DNA of 64,000 bases, from the NCBI RefSeq assembly GCF_003122385.1, contig NZ_CP029255.1:3286001-3350000 (forward strand), read 5' to 3'. A model generated the notes under the pieces. That model was not told the origin of the DNA. It did not search any database and saw only the letters and a program-made list of their open reading frames with translations. Below, piece by piece: positions 50,903 to 60,340 of this stretch (position 1 is its first letter; each line of letters begins with the position of its first letter). The translations under genes and the position numbers were made by a program. This DNA comes from Flavobacterium crocinum. GTDB lineage: Bacteria > Bacteroidota > Bacteroidia > Flavobacteriales > Flavobacteriaceae.

Positions 50903-51496
50903 ATGGGCGTATTAAGATTACAATTGCCAACCGACCCAAGATGGGTAAATATTGTTGAGAAAAATATAGAAGAAATTCTAACCGATCACGCTTGGTGCGA
51001 GCAGAAAGCAGCAACAAACGCAATTACAATTATTACAAACAATCCTGAACATCAGGATTTGGTTCAGGATTTATTGGCTTTAGTAAAAGAAGAAGTTGAT
51101 CATTTTGAGCAAGTGCATAATATCATCATCAAAAGAGGATTGAAATTAGGACGTGAGCGTAAAGACGAGTATGTAAACGAACTATACCAATACATGAAAA
51201 GAAGCGGAGATGGAAGCCGTGTTTCTGGACTTGTAGAAAGACTTCTTTTTTCTGCAATGATTGAAGCCAGAAGCTGTGAACGCTTTAAAGTGCTTTCTGA
51301 AAATATTCAGGATGAAGAATTGTCTGTTTTTTACAGAGAATTAATGGAAAGCGAAGCAGGACATTATACCACTTTCATTACTTACGCTCGTAAATACGGA
51401 GTTGGAATTGATGTTGAAAAACGTTGGAGAGAATGGTTGGCATTCGAAGAATCAATTATTACCAATTACGGGAAAAACGAAACGATTCACGGGTAG
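50903..51496 (+). CDS. miaE: tRNA-(ms2io6A)-hydroxylase-like protein
   Basis: MiaE hydroxylates the isopentenyl group of ms2i6A37 in tRNA. The 197-residue ferritin-like protein has EVDHFEQVH, IEARSCERFKVLSE and ESEAGHYTTFITYARKY, giving the di-iron E/ExxH ligands. miaA is in the same window at 3070. The heptad array reaches right up to the start. Confidence 0.92.
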   Translation: MGVLRLQLPTDPRWVNIVEKNIEEILTDHAWCEQKAATNAITIITNNPEHQDLVQDLLALVKEEVDHFEQVHNIIIKRGLKLGRERKDEYVNELYQYMKRSGDGSRVSGLVERLLFSAMIEARSCERFKVLSENIQDEELSVFYRELMESEAGHYTTFITYARKYGVGIDVEKRWREWLAFEESIITNYGKNETIHG

Positions 51497-51503
51497 TTTT
51501 TTT

Positions 51504-51562
51504 AGTGGTCAGTGGTCAGGTTTTTTAGTGTTCAGTATCATTAGCAGTTCTCAGTTTTTAGA
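51504..51562. repeat. Heptad-type word repeat downstream of miaE
   Basis: AGTGGTC, AGTGGTC, then GTGTTCAGTA and AGTTCTC, AGTTTTT words with partly lost phase. Related to the ATTCAGT-type arrays near 6.4 kb. Confidence 0.55.
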
Positions 51563-51608
51563 TTTGTAAGACTGAGTGAAGTCGAAGTCCACGCAAAAGA
51601 CAGAAAAA

Positions 51609-51656
51609 AATCCGCTTTAAATCCGCTTTAAATCCGCATTTTCGCGAAAGCGAATC
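51609..51656. repeat. Solo copy of the GxxExxY-flanking repeat
   Basis: Three 11-bp units (AATCCGCTTTA, AATCCGCTTTA, AATCCGCATTT) run into a hairpin TTCGC-GAAA-GCGAA followed by TC. The arrangement matches the right arm at 25364-25401, with a different loop sequence and preserved stem. Confidence 0.7.
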
Positions 51657-51690
51657 ACTTTTATCTACGTTAAATTTTTTAAGTTTATAT

Positions 51691-51725
51691 AATCTAAAAT
51701 CTAAAGTCTGCAATCTAAAATTCCC
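51691..51725. repeat. Heptad word repeat (AATCTAA type)
   Basis: AATCTAA, AATCTAA, AGTCTGC, AATCTAA and AATTCCC. It is the reverse-complement form of the array at 2997-3031, including the unusual third unit, and abuts the guaC promoter. Confidence 0.75.
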
Positions 51726-51733
51726 TATATTTG
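51726..51733 (+). promoter_or_regulatory. -7 box of guaC
   Basis: TATATTTG, 22 bases before the ATG, immediately after a heptad array. Confidence 0.6.
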
Positions 51734-51755
51734 AGAGTAACCAAAAACTCGAACT

Positions 51756-52796
51756 ATGAGAATAGAAATGGACTTAAAATTAGGATTTAAAGACGTAATG
51801 TTTAGACCTAAAAGATCAACGCTAAAAAGCAGATCAGAAGTTTCCTTAGAACAAAATTTCAAGTTTTTGCATAGTACTGCAAGTTGGACAGGAATTCCAA
51901 TAATGGGTGCTAATATGGATACAGTTGGTACCTTTGAAATGGCAAAAGTTTTAGCAAAAGAAAAGCTTTTTACAGCAATTCATAAACATTATTCTCTTGA
52001 AGAGTGGAATGCATTTCTTCAAAACGCAACTCCGGATATTTACGATTATATCGCAGTCAGTACAGGAACTGGAAAAGAAGATTTTGATAAAATTGGAGAA
52101 ATAATAACTGCAAATCCATTATTAAAATTCATTTGTATTGATGTTGCCAATGGTTATTCAGAACATTTTGTCCAGTTTCTAAAGAAAACCAGAAAACAAT
52201 ATCCAGACAAAATCATTATTGCCGGAAATGTTGTGACTGGTGAAATGACTGAAGAACTTTTATTAGCTGGTGCTGATATAGTAAAAGTCGGAATTGGCCC
52301 AGGTTCTGTTTGTACCACACGAGTAAAAACGGGTGTTGGTTATCCGCAGTTATCTGCAATTATAGAATGTGCCGACGCAGCTCACGGTTTAGGCGGACAT
52401 ATTATAAGCGATGGTGGTTGTACAACTCCGGGAGATGTTGCCAAAGCTTTTGGTGCAGGAGCTGATTTCGTGATGTTAGGCGGAATGCTTGCAGGTCACT
52501 CCGAAAGTGGCGGAGAACTAATTGAAGTGAAAGGCGAAAAATTCAAACAATTTTATGGAATGAGTTCTAAAACTGCAATGGACAAGCATTCTGGAGGAGT
52601 TGCAGAATATAGAGCAAGTGAAGGAAAAACAGTTCAGGTTCCGTTTAAAGGAGATGTGATTCACACTGTTTTAGATATTTTAGGTGGCATTAGAAGCACT
52701 TGTACTTACGTTGGAGCCTCAAGATTAAAAGAATTAACAAAACGAACGACTTTCATCCGCGTAAGCGAACAGGAAAATCAGGTTTTTACAAAATAA
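51756..52796 (+). CDS. guaC: GMP reductase
   Basis: GuaC reduces GMP to IMP with NADPH. The 346-residue TIM barrel has [17 protein letters not shown], the catalytic cysteine in [20 protein letters not shown], and [20 protein letters not shown]. Length and lack of a CBS pair distinguish it from IMP dehydrogenase. A short GNAT gene starts 1 base after its stop. Confidence 0.95.
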   Translation: MRIEMDLKLGFKDVMFRPKRSTLKSRSEVSLEQNFKFLHSTASWTGIPIMGANMDTVGTFEMAKVLAKEKLFTAIHKHYSLEEWNAFLQNATPDIYDYIAVSTGTGKEDFDKIGEIITANPLLKFICIDVANGYSEHFVQFLKKTRKQYPDKIIIAGNVVTGEMTEELLLAGADIVKVGIGPGSVCTTRVKTGVGYPQLSAIIECADAAHGLGGHIISDGGCTTPGDVAKAFGAGADFVMLGGMLAGHSESGGELIEVKGEKFKQFYGMSSKTAMDKHSGGVAEYRASEGKTVQVPFKGDVIHTVLDILGGIRSTCTYVGASRLKELTKRTTFIRVSEQENQVFTK

Positions 52797-52797
52797 T

Positions 52798-53295
52798 ATG
52801 ATTAAAATTACCGAAGCATCAATTGATAATATTGTTAAAATTCAAGAGATTGCACATATAACCTGGCCAATTACGTATGGCGAAATTTTGACTTCAGAAC
52901 AATTAGAGTATATGTTAGATCTCATTTATTCTAATGAAGCGCTATCAAAACAAATTCAGAATAAAGAACAATTATTTTATTTGGTTTCAGATTCTGAATC
53001 AGTAATTGGTTTTATAGGAATTGAACATAATTATAAAAACGAAGCCATTACCAAAATCCATAAAATCTATCTTTTGCCAGAAACACAAGGAAAAGGATAT
53101 GGCAAAACAGTTTTTGAATCTATTGAAAAACTGGCTTTAGAAAACAATTCAAATGAACTTTTATTAAATGTAAACCGTTTCAATACCGCTTTAAATTTCT
53201 ATAAAAAGCTAGGTTTCGAAATTAAAGAAACCGTTGATATAGAAATTGGAAATGGGTATTTGATGGAGGATTATGTAATGGGGAAAAATATTTAA
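52798..53295 (+). CDS. GNAT acetyltransferase
   Basis: The 165 residues show the GNAT core IHKIYLLPETQGKGYGKTVF with acetyl-CoA binding QGKGYG, followed by NRFNTALNFYKKLGF. It starts one base after guaC and is probably translated from the same message. Substrate unknown. Confidence 0.87.
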   Translation: MIKITEASIDNIVKIQEIAHITWPITYGEILTSEQLEYMLDLIYSNEALSKQIQNKEQLFYLVSDSESVIGFIGIEHNYKNEAITKIHKIYLLPETQGKGYGKTVFESIEKLALENNSNELLLNVNRFNTALNFYKKLGFEIKETVDIEIGNGYLMEDYVMGKNI

Positions 53296-53319
53296 AAAAG
53301 GTAGTTCTTTCGCGCAATC

Positions 53320-53422
53320 TTGTCATTTCGACGAAGGAGAAATCTTCGTAAGAAACTCTACAAAGATTGGCTTTTCGTTGCGGAGTTACTCGTGGAGATT
53401 TCTCCTTCGTCGAAATGACAAA
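53320..53422. repeat. About 103-bp palindromic element, TTTCGACGAAGG type
   Basis: Arms 53320-53358 and 53379-53422: the outer 27 bases are perfectly complementary (TTGTCATTTCGACGAAGGAG at the left), and the inner part is degenerate. I recall this element as frequent in Flavobacterium intergenic DNA. It occupies much of the 276-bp gap before the pentapeptide gene; the rest is unstructured. Confidence 0.85.
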
Positions 53423-53571
53423 CTTTATGTGTATACTTTGTAGAAATACTAGTGTGATCCTTCGTTCCTCCTTTAGATTTGTTTTTTGAAATTTAAGTAG
53501 ATTTATGATTGAGAAAGGAAGCAAAAGTAAACTATTCGTTCAGGATGACAAACTGTACGCTTTTTAGTCGA

Positions 53572-54150
53572 TTAAGACACAATCACATCATGTGTAAACA
53601 ATAGTCCTTTCACTTCATTCAAAGAAAAAACAGCTTTCTTCAGTTTCGTTTTAGAAGGATCAATAGTATAATTGAAACTTGTTTTAAAATCGGCTTTATT
53701 GGCGATGGCTTTGTTAAATTCGGAACGGTATAAATCGCAATTGTCAAAAACTACACTGGTTAAATCTGTTGCCATAAAATCTACAGCAATTAAACTGCAA
53801 TTGATAAATGGAGTTCCTTTTAGTTTTAAAGTATAAAACTTCGAAAAATCGAGAATACAGTCATTAAAATGTACTTCAAAAATTAGTTTGTCGCACATGG
53901 CGAAATTCACTTCTTTAATTTCGCATCGATTAAAAGTGACTGTTCTCAAAGCGACGTAATTAATCTTTGCTTCACTAAAAATACAATCATTAAAAACACA
54001 GTCAATAAAAGTAACGGCTAGAAAAGTGCAGGCAGAGAAGTTGCAATCATTAAATACGCAACCTTCGAAGTCTTTAAAATTAAGATCGTCTTTGGTGTAA
54101 ATAATCGTATTGTATTCTTTATCAAGAAAATATTCGCTTTCTTTTTTCAA
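53572..54150 (-). CDS. Pentapeptide-repeat protein
   Basis: The 192 residues contain successive A(D/N)LXX-like coils: CVFNDCNFSACTFLAVTFID, then CVFNDCIFSEAKINYVALRT. These form a right-handed quadrilateral beta-helix, as in Qnr/MfpA-type proteins, though no DNA-gyrase role can be claimed. Cytoplasmic; no signal peptide. Function unknown. Confidence 0.9.
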   Translation of the reverse strand: MKKESEYFLDKEYNTIIYTKDDLNFKDFEGCVFNDCNFSACTFLAVTFIDCVFNDCIFSEAKINYVALRTVTFNRCEIKEVNFAMCDKLIFEVHFNDCILDFSKFYTLKLKGTPFINCSLIAVDFMATDLTSVVFDNCDLYRSEFNKAIANKADFKTSFNYTIDPSKTKLKKAVFSLNEVKGLLFTHDVIVS

Positions 54151-54306
54151 CTCTTTCCAGTAATTATTTGAGGGTGAAAAGGTACTAATTTACCATAAAA
54201 TAAATAGAACTAATCCTAAATCATTTTGATTCTAATTCTATTTTTAATGCTTAAAATGCTGTAGCTTTACGCTTATTTTTAAGTCAAAATTGATCAATTT
54301 TATTAT

Positions 54307-55717
54307 ATGGAACCAACAAGAAAGGAACATGATTTTTTAGGAGAATTAGAAATTCCGAATCATTTATACTACGGAATCCAGACTTTTAGAGCTGTAGAAA
54401 ACTTCAATATTACCGGAATTCCCATTTCAAAAGAACCTCTATTTATCAAAGCTTTGGGTTATGTAAAAAAAAGCCGCGGCAATGGCAAATAAAGACTGCG
54501 GTGCAATCGATCCTAAAATTGCAGAAGCAATCTGTTATGGAAGCGATCAGGTTATTGCAGGGAAGTTTGATCAGGAATTTGTGAGCGATTTGATTCAGGG
54601 CGGAGCGGGAACCTCGGTAAATATGAATGCTAACGAAGTTATAGCAAATATTGGTCTGGAATATTTAGGTCATAAAAAAGGAGAATACAATTTTCTTCAC
54701 CCAAATAATCATGTAAACTGTTCACAATCTACAAACGATGCTTATCCATCGGCTTTTAGAATTGCTTTGTATTTGAAAATGGAAAGTTTTATTAAAACTT
54801 TTGCAGGTTTAGAAGTTGCTTTCGCTAAAAAAGGAGAAGAATTTAAGGATGTCCTGAAAATGGGAAGAACGCAGTTGCAAGATGCCGTTCCAATGACGTT
54901 AGGACAGGAATTTAAAGCTTATGCGACTACTATTGGAGAAGATATCCAACGCTTGAAAAATGCTCAGGAATTATTGTTGGAAATCAATATGGGGGCAACG
55001 GCAATTGGTACAAAAGTAAATGCGCCCGAAGGTTATCCAGAAATTTGTGTAAAATATTTAGCAGATGAGGTTGGAATTCCGTTAACGCTTTCGCCAGATT
55101 TAATCGAAGCAACGGTTGATACAGGAGCTTATGTTCAGATTATGGGAACTTTAAAACGTTCTGCGGTTAAGATTTCTAAAATATGTAACGATTTACGTTT
55201 GTTGAGTTCCGGACCAAGAACAGGTTTAAACGAAATTAATCTTCCTGCACGTCAGCCGGGTTCTTCTATTATGCCGGGAAAGGTGAACCCAGTAATTCCA
55301 GAAGTAGTAAACCAGACTTGTTTTTATGTAATTGGTCAGGATTTAACAGTTACAATGGCAGCAGAGGCAGGTCAATTGCAATTGAATGTAATGGAACCAG
55401 TTATTGCTTTTGCCATGTTTACGTCATTAGATTATCTTTCTAATGCCATTCAGACTTTAATTGATAAATGTATTGTTGGAATTACAGCAAATGTTGATCA
55501 TTGCTACAATATGGTAATGAATAGTATCGGAATCGTAACACAATTAAACCCAATTATTGGTTACGAAGAAAGTGCCAGTATTGCTGGAGAAGCTTTAAAA
55601 ACAGGTAAAAGCGTACATCAAATTGCTGTTTTGGAAAGAAAGCTGATTACTCAGAAAAAATGGGATGAAATCTATTCTTTAGAGAATTTAATTCATCCAA
55701 AATTTATCACAAAGTAA
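54307..55717 (+). pseudogene. aspA: Aspartate ammonia-lyase, frameshifted at an A8 tract
   Basis: Frame 1 covers residues 1-55 (EHDFLGELEIPNHLYYGIQT, then KALGYVKK) and then runs off-frame to a stop at 54490. The rest of the enzyme continues in another frame from about 54473, AAMANKDCGAIDPKIAEAIC, to 55717 with the fumarase/aspartase signature GSSIMPGKVNPV. The shift is one extra A in the A8 run 54465-54472; seven As would restore one 469-residue frame. Either a genuine disruption, phase variation, slippage rescue, or a sequencing error. AspA converts aspartate to fumarate and ammonia. Confidence 0.9.
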
Positions 55718-55740
55718 TTTTAGATATAAAATTTATAATA

Positions 55741-55775
55741 ACAAGCCGTTAAGAAATTAACGGCTTGTTTTGTTT
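55741..55775 (+). terminator. Terminator of aspA
   Basis: ACAAGCCGTTAA / TTAACGGCTTGT stem, then T-rich tail. Confidence 0.8.
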
Positions 55776-55868
55776 GTTTTAAAAATAGTATTATGTAAAG
55801 TATTGAAAATGAGTTATATTTACATGAGGTTTGAGTCTTGGATTATATAAAATTAAAACTTTACAAGT

Positions 55869-57143
55869 GTGGAATTTTTAAAAAACACAAATTTTAAGCG
55901 TACATTAAAAGTAGCCATTTTACTTTTTATTATTCCGTTATTTCTAAATGCTCAAACCGAAATAGAATCTCAAAATAAGGAAGAATGTTCTCCTAAAACT
56001 ATTTTAGAACTTTTTAAGAAGAAAGATTCTGTTTACGTTGTAAAACCTACTAAAAATGATTTTTTTCTTGTAATTCCGGCCATTGGCTCTCAGCCTGCTA
56101 CGGGATTTTTCTTTGGTGGTGTTGCACAATATACTTTCAAAGGAAAACAGGAAAACGACAAATATTCTGTAGCCAATCTTGGAATTCTTTATACCCTGAA
56201 AAAACAATGGATGATTAACGTTAAGAATAATATTCTGCTAAAGAATAATAAAATATTTCTAAGCGGAGATTATCGGTTTTATATTTTTTCACAACCGAAT
56301 TACGGATTGGGAACAGCTATTATTCCGCCTCGAAGAGATCGTCCAGATGGTTTCAGTATTGATTCTATTGCACAATCCATGGATTACAATTATTTCAAGT
56401 TTCATCAAACGGCTTCTTTTGAGGTACGAAAGAATTTTTATGTCGGCGGAGGCATAAACATTGATTGGTACACTAATATAAAAGATAAAGAACTGGATGT
56501 TGAGAATGGAAATCTAACCTATCATTACAATTACAGTCAATTGCATGGTTTTGATAATTTAGAATATTTCCTCACTGGAGTCAGCTTGAATATGGTTTAT
56601 GATTCTCGTGACAATCAGGTCAATTCTTCTCGCGGTTGGTTTGCGAATCTCAACTATCGCTTTAATCCGGTTTTATTTCACAATCAAAAATATAGCAATG
56701 TTTTGTATGCAGAATACAGGCATTTTATCCCGCTTTCGCGAAAGAATGATCGTTATATTCTGGGAATCTGGACTTACGGACAATTTGTAACCAGAGGTGA
56801 TGTCCCGTATTTAAATCTTCCGGCTATCGGTTGGGATCAGCGAAGCAGGAGTGGAGAAGGTTACACTCAGGGTTTATTTAGAGGAAACGGATTAATTTAT
56901 CTTTCAACGGAATTCCGTTTTCCAATTACTTGTAATCAAATGTTTAGCGGAACGATTTTTACCAATTTTGTAACTGCAAGTAATGCAGACAATAATACAG
57001 GACTTTTTCATTCCGTTCAGCCTGCCGCAGGAGTTGGATTCAGAATATTAATTGACAAAAAAACAAGAACCAATCTCGTTGCCGATTATGCCTGGGGAAA
57101 TAATTCCAGAGGATTTTATCTAAATGCAGGTGAAGTTTTTTAA
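55869..57143 (+). CDS. Omp85/BamA-TamA-type outer-membrane barrel without POTRA domains
   Basis: A GTG start gives a signal peptide (KVAILLFIIPLFLNAQ) followed directly by barrel strands. The strand-loop segment MVYDSRDNQVNSSRGWFANL is the surface-antigen D15 motif. The C-terminal region has a terminal strand, RGFYLNAGEVF. At 424 residues there is no room for POTRA domains, so it is not BamA or TamA itself but one of the small Omp85 relatives found in Bacteroidetes. Function unknown. Confidence 0.85.
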   Translation: MEFLKNTNFKRTLKVAILLFIIPLFLNAQTEIESQNKEECSPKTILELFKKKDSVYVVKPTKNDFFLVIPAIGSQPATGFFFGGVAQYTFKGKQENDKYSVANLGILYTLKKQWMINVKNNILLKNNKIFLSGDYRFYIFSQPNYGLGTAIIPPRRDRPDGFSIDSIAQSMDYNYFKFHQTASFEVRKNFYVGGGINIDWYTNIKDKELDVENGNLTYHYNYSQLHGFDNLEYFLTGVSLNMVYDSRDNQVNSSRGWFANLNYRFNPVLFHNQKYSNVLYAEYRHFIPLSRKNDRYILGIWTYGQFVTRGDVPYLNLPAIGWDQRSRSGEGYTQGLFRGNGLIYLSTEFRFPITCNQMFSGTIFTNFVTASNADNNTGLFHSVQPAAGVGFRILIDKKTRTNLVADYAWGNNSRGFYLNAGEVF

Positions 57144-57234
57144 TGTAAAACTTTTCAATTTGAGCCAGACGCAACATTAAATTTAAATTTTAAAAATTAA
57201 GAATCACAAGCATTTATCTAAAATAAATAGGAAT

Positions 57235-57262
57235 AAGCAGGCTATTTGGCATGCTTTTTTAT
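57235..57262 (+). terminator. Weak terminator candidate after the Omp85-like gene
   Basis: AAGCA...TGCTT around a GGC/GGC-containing loop, followed by T6. The stem is only about 5 strong pairs. Confidence 0.35.
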
Positions 57263-57335
57263 TTAATGTCCTAATTGTTCATAATTAAATCATAATTTCT
57301 ATCCGTAATAAGTACTATTTTTAAAACTCAATCCT

Positions 57336-57343
57336 TATTTTTG
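57336..57343 (+). promoter_or_regulatory. -7 box of the two-component operon
   Basis: TATTTTTG, 18 bases before the ATG at 57362; it excludes an upstream start at 57341. Confidence 0.6.
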
Positions 57344-57361
57344 TTGTATATACAAATTCCT

Positions 57362-58036
57362 ATGAAGTTACTAATAGTCGAAGATGAGCCAAATCTATTA
57401 TCAATTCTGCGTAAAGGATTTGCTGAAAATAATAATGAAGTTAGTGTAGCTCTTGACGGTAAGACCGCTTTGGAGATGATTCATAATTATACTTTTGACG
57501 TTGTAGTTTTAGATGTAATGCTTCCAGATATTAATGGAATCGAGATTTGCAGAAGACTTCGTGCCAGCAAGAATTTTGTTCCCATTTTATTGCTTACTGC
57601 TTTAGGAACTTCAGAAAACATTGTAACTGGCCTTAATGCCGGTGCCGATGATTATTTGGTAAAACCTTTTAAATTTGGAGAACTAGATGCCCGAGTGAAT
57701 GCACTTTACAGAAGATCACATCAGGAAACTGAAAAAATTGATACTATCGTTATTGGTGATTTAGAGATAAACGGACGTGCCAAATCAGTAAAAAGAGGAG
57801 CTGATAGCATTATTCTCACCGCAAAAGAGTTTAAACTATTATATTATTTGGCAAAAAATATGGGAAGAATCGTTTCTCGTGACCAAATTTTAGATAATGT
57901 TTGGGATATTAATTTTGACATGAATACCAATGTTGTGGATGTATATATCACTTATTTAAGAAGAAAAATCGATAAGCCTTACGATACCAAACTTATTCAT
58001 ACTATGAAAGGTTTGGGCTATGTTATAAAGCCATAA
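57362..58036 (+). CDS. OmpR-family response regulator
   Basis: Receiver domain residues 1-120: LLIVEDEPNLLSIL, phosphorylatable Asp in VVVLDVMLPDING, LLTALGT and LVKPFKFGELDAR. Winged-helix DNA-binding domain: TAKEFKLLYYLAKNMGRIVS and DVYITYLRRKID. 224 residues. The kinase gene follows after one base. Confidence 0.95.
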   Translation: MKLLIVEDEPNLLSILRKGFAENNNEVSVALDGKTALEMIHNYTFDVVVLDVMLPDINGIEICRRLRASKNFVPILLLTALGTSENIVTGLNAGADDYLVKPFKFGELDARVNALYRRSHQETEKIDTIVIGDLEINGRAKSVKRGADSIILTAKEFKLLYYLAKNMGRIVSRDQILDNVWDINFDMNTNVVDVYITYLRRKIDKPYDTKLIHTMKGLGYVIKP

Positions 58037-58037
58037 A

Positions 58038-59420
58038 ATGGATATTAGAAAAAAAATTACTTTTAACTACGTTGCCCTTTCTACCTTTAGTACGTCATTA
58101 TTGTGCATTATTGTGTTTTTCTTGTTTAGGGAAAATAACAGATACCACTTCTTAAAACGTTTAGATGATAGGTCGAAAATTGTAGCGTCTATTCATTTTC
58201 AAAAAGATCCTGAGAAAATAAAATATTATAAAAATCTTCAAAAAAACGGTCTTGAAGAACTAATTGAGGAGGAAGAATATGTATTAAAAATCAACAGTCA
58301 TAATTCTTTTGATTATAATACAAATCTAAATCTTCCGAATACTTTTTACACTAACATTTTAAGTACAGGAAAAGATTCTTACGAAAAAGATAATAAATAT
58401 TATCTAGGCCAGATTTTTCAGGAAAACGGACAAAGATATATTGTTATTGTAGGAGCCAGAGACCGAAAAGGAAAAGATACAACGGTTTACATTGTCAAAA
58501 TTATGCTTTTTGGAGGCATCGGTTTTGTGATTCTGGCTTTCCTTTTAGGGCGTTTTCTAGCAAAACGTGTTATTAATCCTGTTGCCCGCATTACAAAAGA
58601 AGTAAAAAGAATTAGTGCTTCTAACCTTCACAATCGTTTGCCCGAAGTTGAAAATTCTGACGAAATATCGGATTTGACCAATACCTTTAATAATATGTTG
58701 GATCGACTGGAAACTTCTTTCGAAATTCAGGCCAACTTTATTAATAATGCTTCGCACGAATTAAAAACACCAATAACGACCATTATTGCCGAAGCAGAAA
58801 TTATGCTTCTTAAAGAACGTGCTGTAGAAGAATATGTAGAATCATTAGAAAATATATATAGCCAGGCTTCTCGCTTAGGAAACTTAACAGAAAGTCTTTT
58901 AAAGTTAACTCAAACAGGTTACGACGGACAAAAACAAGTTTCGGATGTTGCGAGAATAGACGAACTATTGTTGGATGTAAAATCGGATTTAGATAAGATT
59001 TATCCAGATAATCGGGTTAGCATTATAATTAATATTGCTCCAAAAGAGTCTAATCTGCTTTTGCTTCCATGTAACAAACCTTTATTAGAATTAGCGATTA
59101 ATAATATCATTACAAACGGCGTAAAATATTCAGATAACAATGAAGTGTTTGTAAATCTTTCAGCAAATGATGAAATGATCAAAATTACGATCAACGATAT
59201 TGGTATCGGAATCCCACCGGAAGATATTCCTCATTTATACGAACCTTTCTTTAGAGGGAAAATTGCAACTAAATATATTGGTTATGGTTTAGGACTTCCT
59301 TTAGCTTCCAAAATTATCAGAATGCATGAAGGAGAATTACAGGTTCAATCGGAGCAAAATAAGGGTACAATCGTAACGATTATCTTCAAAAAAAGAAACA
59401 TTAAAAAATCTAATGTTTAA
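58038..59420 (+). CDS. Sensor histidine kinase
   Basis: Two transmembrane helices (LCIIVFFLF near residue 22, and VIKIMLFGGIGFVILAFLLG-like at about 160) flank a periplasmic sensor domain of about 130 residues. HAMP linker, then the H-box FINNASHELKTPITTIIAEA, N-box NIITNGVKYSDNNEVF and G-boxes IGIGIPPEDIPHL and GYGLGLPLASKI. 460 residues. The sensed signal is unknown. Confidence 0.95.
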   Translation: MDIRKKITFNYVALSTFSTSLLCIIVFFLFRENNRYHFLKRLDDRSKIVASIHFQKDPEKIKYYKNLQKNGLEELIEEEEYVLKINSHNSFDYNTNLNLPNTFYTNILSTGKDSYEKDNKYYLGQIFQENGQRYIVIVGARDRKGKDTTVYIVKIMLFGGIGFVILAFLLGRFLAKRVINPVARITKEVKRISASNLHNRLPEVENSDEISDLTNTFNNMLDRLETSFEIQANFINNASHELKTPITTIIAEAEIMLLKERAVEEYVESLENIYSQASRLGNLTESLLKLTQTGYDGQKQVSDVARIDELLLDVKSDLDKIYPDNRVSIIINIAPKESNLLLLPCNKPLLELAINNIITNGVKYSDNNEVFVNLSANDEMIKITINDIGIGIPPEDIPHLYEPFFRGKIATKYIGYGLGLPLASKIIRMHEGELQVQSEQNKGTIVTIIFKKRNIKKSNV

Positions 59421-59503
59421 TCTTAGGAAATTCTAATTTTAGATTAAGAAGCGTCTAATTCATTGATTGTTAATTTGTAAGTATAAACTAAACGATTATA
59501 CTT

Positions 59504-60226
59504 ATGAAAAACTTTCTTATACCTACGACTTTAAAAGATGATACAATTTCGGCTGTTAAATCTGCGGTGAATCAGTCGAAAGATACTGAATCAGAAATTA
59601 TATTAGTATTAGTTTCAGAAGCGCCGGATACCTTTTCATCTTCCAGTTTTTTACGCGAAATGAGGTCAGGACTTACTAAAAGTCAGGAAGAGGTTTTGGA
59701 AACCTGCAGATACATTATCGACCATACTCCAAATGCAAAACTGAAAGTTCACAACCAATACGGACTTTCGGCACCTATTTTAAAACGCCTTATAGAAGCT
59801 TTTTCTGTAAAGTTAGTTATCCTTACGCATTCCTATAAACAGGAAGCCAAAAAAATCCATCAATATTTTGTGCAGCTGGCGGGAAATCAAAAATGTCCAA
59901 TTCTGCATTTAAGTACAGAAATTAATAAAGAAGTTTTCAGTAAAGCTCTTTATGTAGAAAATTCAACAGCCAATATTCACGTAAAAGATGTACAGCAGTA
60001 TTTAAGCGAGAATTTCTCTTTTGAAATTGTAAGCCAGACAGCCAATTTCGAAGATAACTACGAGAATGTTGCTCCATTTTTATCAGAAGCCATTTCAAAG
60101 CATAACATAGACATGCTTGTAGAAACTAGAAAAGGCGAAAAAATCAAATTTAAAAAAGTAAAAAAAGAAAATGTCAATGAGAAATTGGGACTTCCAGTGC
60201 TCTCATTGTATGAAGAAATAGTTTAG
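59504..60226 (+). CDS. UspA-like universal stress protein
   Basis: The 240 residues start KNFLIPTTLKDDTISAVKSA (UspA fold beta-1 and alpha-1) and carry a second, degenerate half (ALYVENSTANIHVKDVQQYL). A typical ATP-binding GxxGxxxG motif is not clear. The gene lies directly after the two-component system and ends inside a heptad array. Role unknown. Confidence 0.6.
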   Translation: MKNFLIPTTLKDDTISAVKSAVNQSKDTESEIILVLVSEAPDTFSSSSFLREMRSGLTKSQEEVLETCRYIIDHTPNAKLKVHNQYGLSAPILKRLIEAFSVKLVILTHSYKQEAKKIHQYFVQLAGNQKCPILHLSTEINKEVFSKALYVENSTANIHVKDVQQYLSENFSFEIVSQTANFEDNYENVAPFLSEAISKHNIDMLVETRKGEKIKFKKVKKENVNEKLGLPVLSLYEEIV

Positions 60227-60313
60227 TTCTTAGTACCTAGTCCCTAGTTATTTGTCTTTATAATTAATTGACATTTACTAAGGACTAGGTACTAAGAACT
60301 AATTACTAAACAG
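60223..60313. repeat. Inverted heptad arrays overlapping the UspA-like stop codon
   Basis: Left: TTAGTTC, TTAGTAC, CTAGTCC, CTAGTTA from 60223 (includes the stop codon of the preceding gene). Right: TAAGGAC, TAGGTAC, TAAGAAC, TAATTAC, TAAACAG. The arms 60223-60247 and 60278-60302 match as inverted repeat at 24 of 25 bases. Confidence 0.9.
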
Positions 60314-60340
60314 CTGCAATATTAATTTAAAACCGAAAAT

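Noticed and set aside
53222..53524. 100-codon minus-strand frame
   Set aside because: It is read through the 103-bp palindromic repeat and the end of the GNAT gene; arms translate as mutual reverse complements.
54307..54492. A separate 61-residue protein before aspA
   Set aside because: It is the N-terminus of AspA, split off by the A8 frameshift; kept as one pseudogene.
56727..56740. TTTCGCGAAAG palindrome resembling the GxxExxY repeat hairpin
   Set aside because: It is within a conserved coding strand of the Omp85-like gene without the 11-bp words; likely chance.
55869..57143. BamA or TamA
   Set aside because: There are no POTRA domains and the length is far too short.
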